Below are positions 23,756 to 23,957 of a stretch of 23,957 bases of DNA, piece by piece. Below the pieces are notes generated by a model, which worked only from the letters and a program-made list of their open reading frames with translations, had not been told where the DNA came from and did not search any database. The stretch comes from Castellaniella sp047971665 (GTDB taxonomy: Bacteria > Pseudomonadota > Gammaproteobacteria > Burkholderiales > Burkholderiaceae_B): assembly GCF_047971665.1 (NCBI RefSeq), contig NZ_JBKEAA010000024.1, forward strand, positions 1 through 23,957. The letters are read 5' to 3'. Every line of letters starts with the position of its first letter. Position 1 is the first letter of the stretch. A program made the translations under genes and the position numbers.

Positions 23756-23957
23756 TCAGGCGGCCTTGTCGGCGGATCGTCGATGGATGGTTGCAAACAG
23801 CGCCGAGCGGGCCTTTTGCAGCTGCTCGGCGGCTTCATTATCACTCATGGCCCGCGCCTCGATGAGCAGGCTCTGTAGGGTGATACCGGGCTTGAGCCCC
23901 CGGGCGCGCGCCGGCAGGCTGTGCAGCTTCTCCAGCGGAGTTCGCACGAGCGCTTGA
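23756..23957 (-). CDS. partial gene of unknown function, C-terminal part
   Basis: A minus-strand frame enters from the right edge and ends with TGA at 23756, giving at least 66 residues ending in ATIHRRSADKAA. A GTG at 23947 could be a start, but the frame stays open to the window edge, so this is more likely the C-terminus of a longer protein. The visible part is helical and charged (EARAMSDNEAAEQLQKARSALF) with no recognised motif. It converges with radC across 97 bp that contain three tandem AGTC units near 23699-23710 and no clear terminator. I do not recognise the family. Confidence 0.5.
   Translation of the reverse strand, partial: QALVRTPLEKLHSLPARARGLKPGITLQSLLIEARAMSDNEAAEQLQKARSALFATIHRRSADKAA

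Overview
The window is GC-rich bacterial chromosome, almost certainly from a betaproteobacterium of the order Burkholderiales and most likely the family Alcaligenaceae. The main clue is a one-piece tmRNA encoding the tag ANDERFALAA, the form I know from Bordetella and relatives. An ABC importer with a fused LivM-LivG subunit and the fkpB-ispH pair next to radC agree with this. The family assignment is inference; no 16S rRNA is present.

Layout. At the left edge lie ssrA (tmRNA, minus strand, 3-367) and, divergently, mtfA (zinc peptidase), a dienelactone-hydrolase-family gene and a small secreted Pro/Gly/His-rich protein, all on the plus strand. Nearly everything from 2647 to 22930 is on the minus strand: lipA (lipoyl synthase), a PAS-PAS-GGDEF-EAL cyclic-di-GMP protein, ribA (GTP cyclohydrolase II), a branched-chain-amino-acid-type ABC importer operon (Tat-exported binding protein, LivH, LivM-LivG fusion, LivF), a HIT-family protein, a complete dipeptide ABC importer operon (dppABCDF), a DUF945/YdgA-like protein, and an operon fkpB-ispH-oxidoreductase. 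radC is divergent from fkpB on the plus strand. A partial minus-strand gene runs off the right edge.

How the genes work together. Two complete nutrient importers dominate the middle. Both encode the periplasmic binding protein first, followed by a strong stem-loop without a U-tract and then the membrane and ATPase genes; this arrangement commonly lets the binding protein be made in excess. The rest is mainly housekeeping: ribosome rescue (ssrA), lipoate, riboflavin and isoprenoid synthesis (lipA, ribA, ispH), protein folding (fkpB), and c-di-GMP signalling. Two gene-poor stretches over 300 bp (11866-12323 and 20239-20565) contain repeat structures that look like regulatory sites.

I saw no CRISPR array, insertion sequence, prophage, toxin-antitoxin pair or obvious new multi-gene system. 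The more interesting material is regulatory: repeat clusters before the liv-type operon, the c-di-GMP gene and the DUF945 gene, and the binding-protein hairpins. Many very long antisense reading frames exist, but they are compositional shadows of the real genes.
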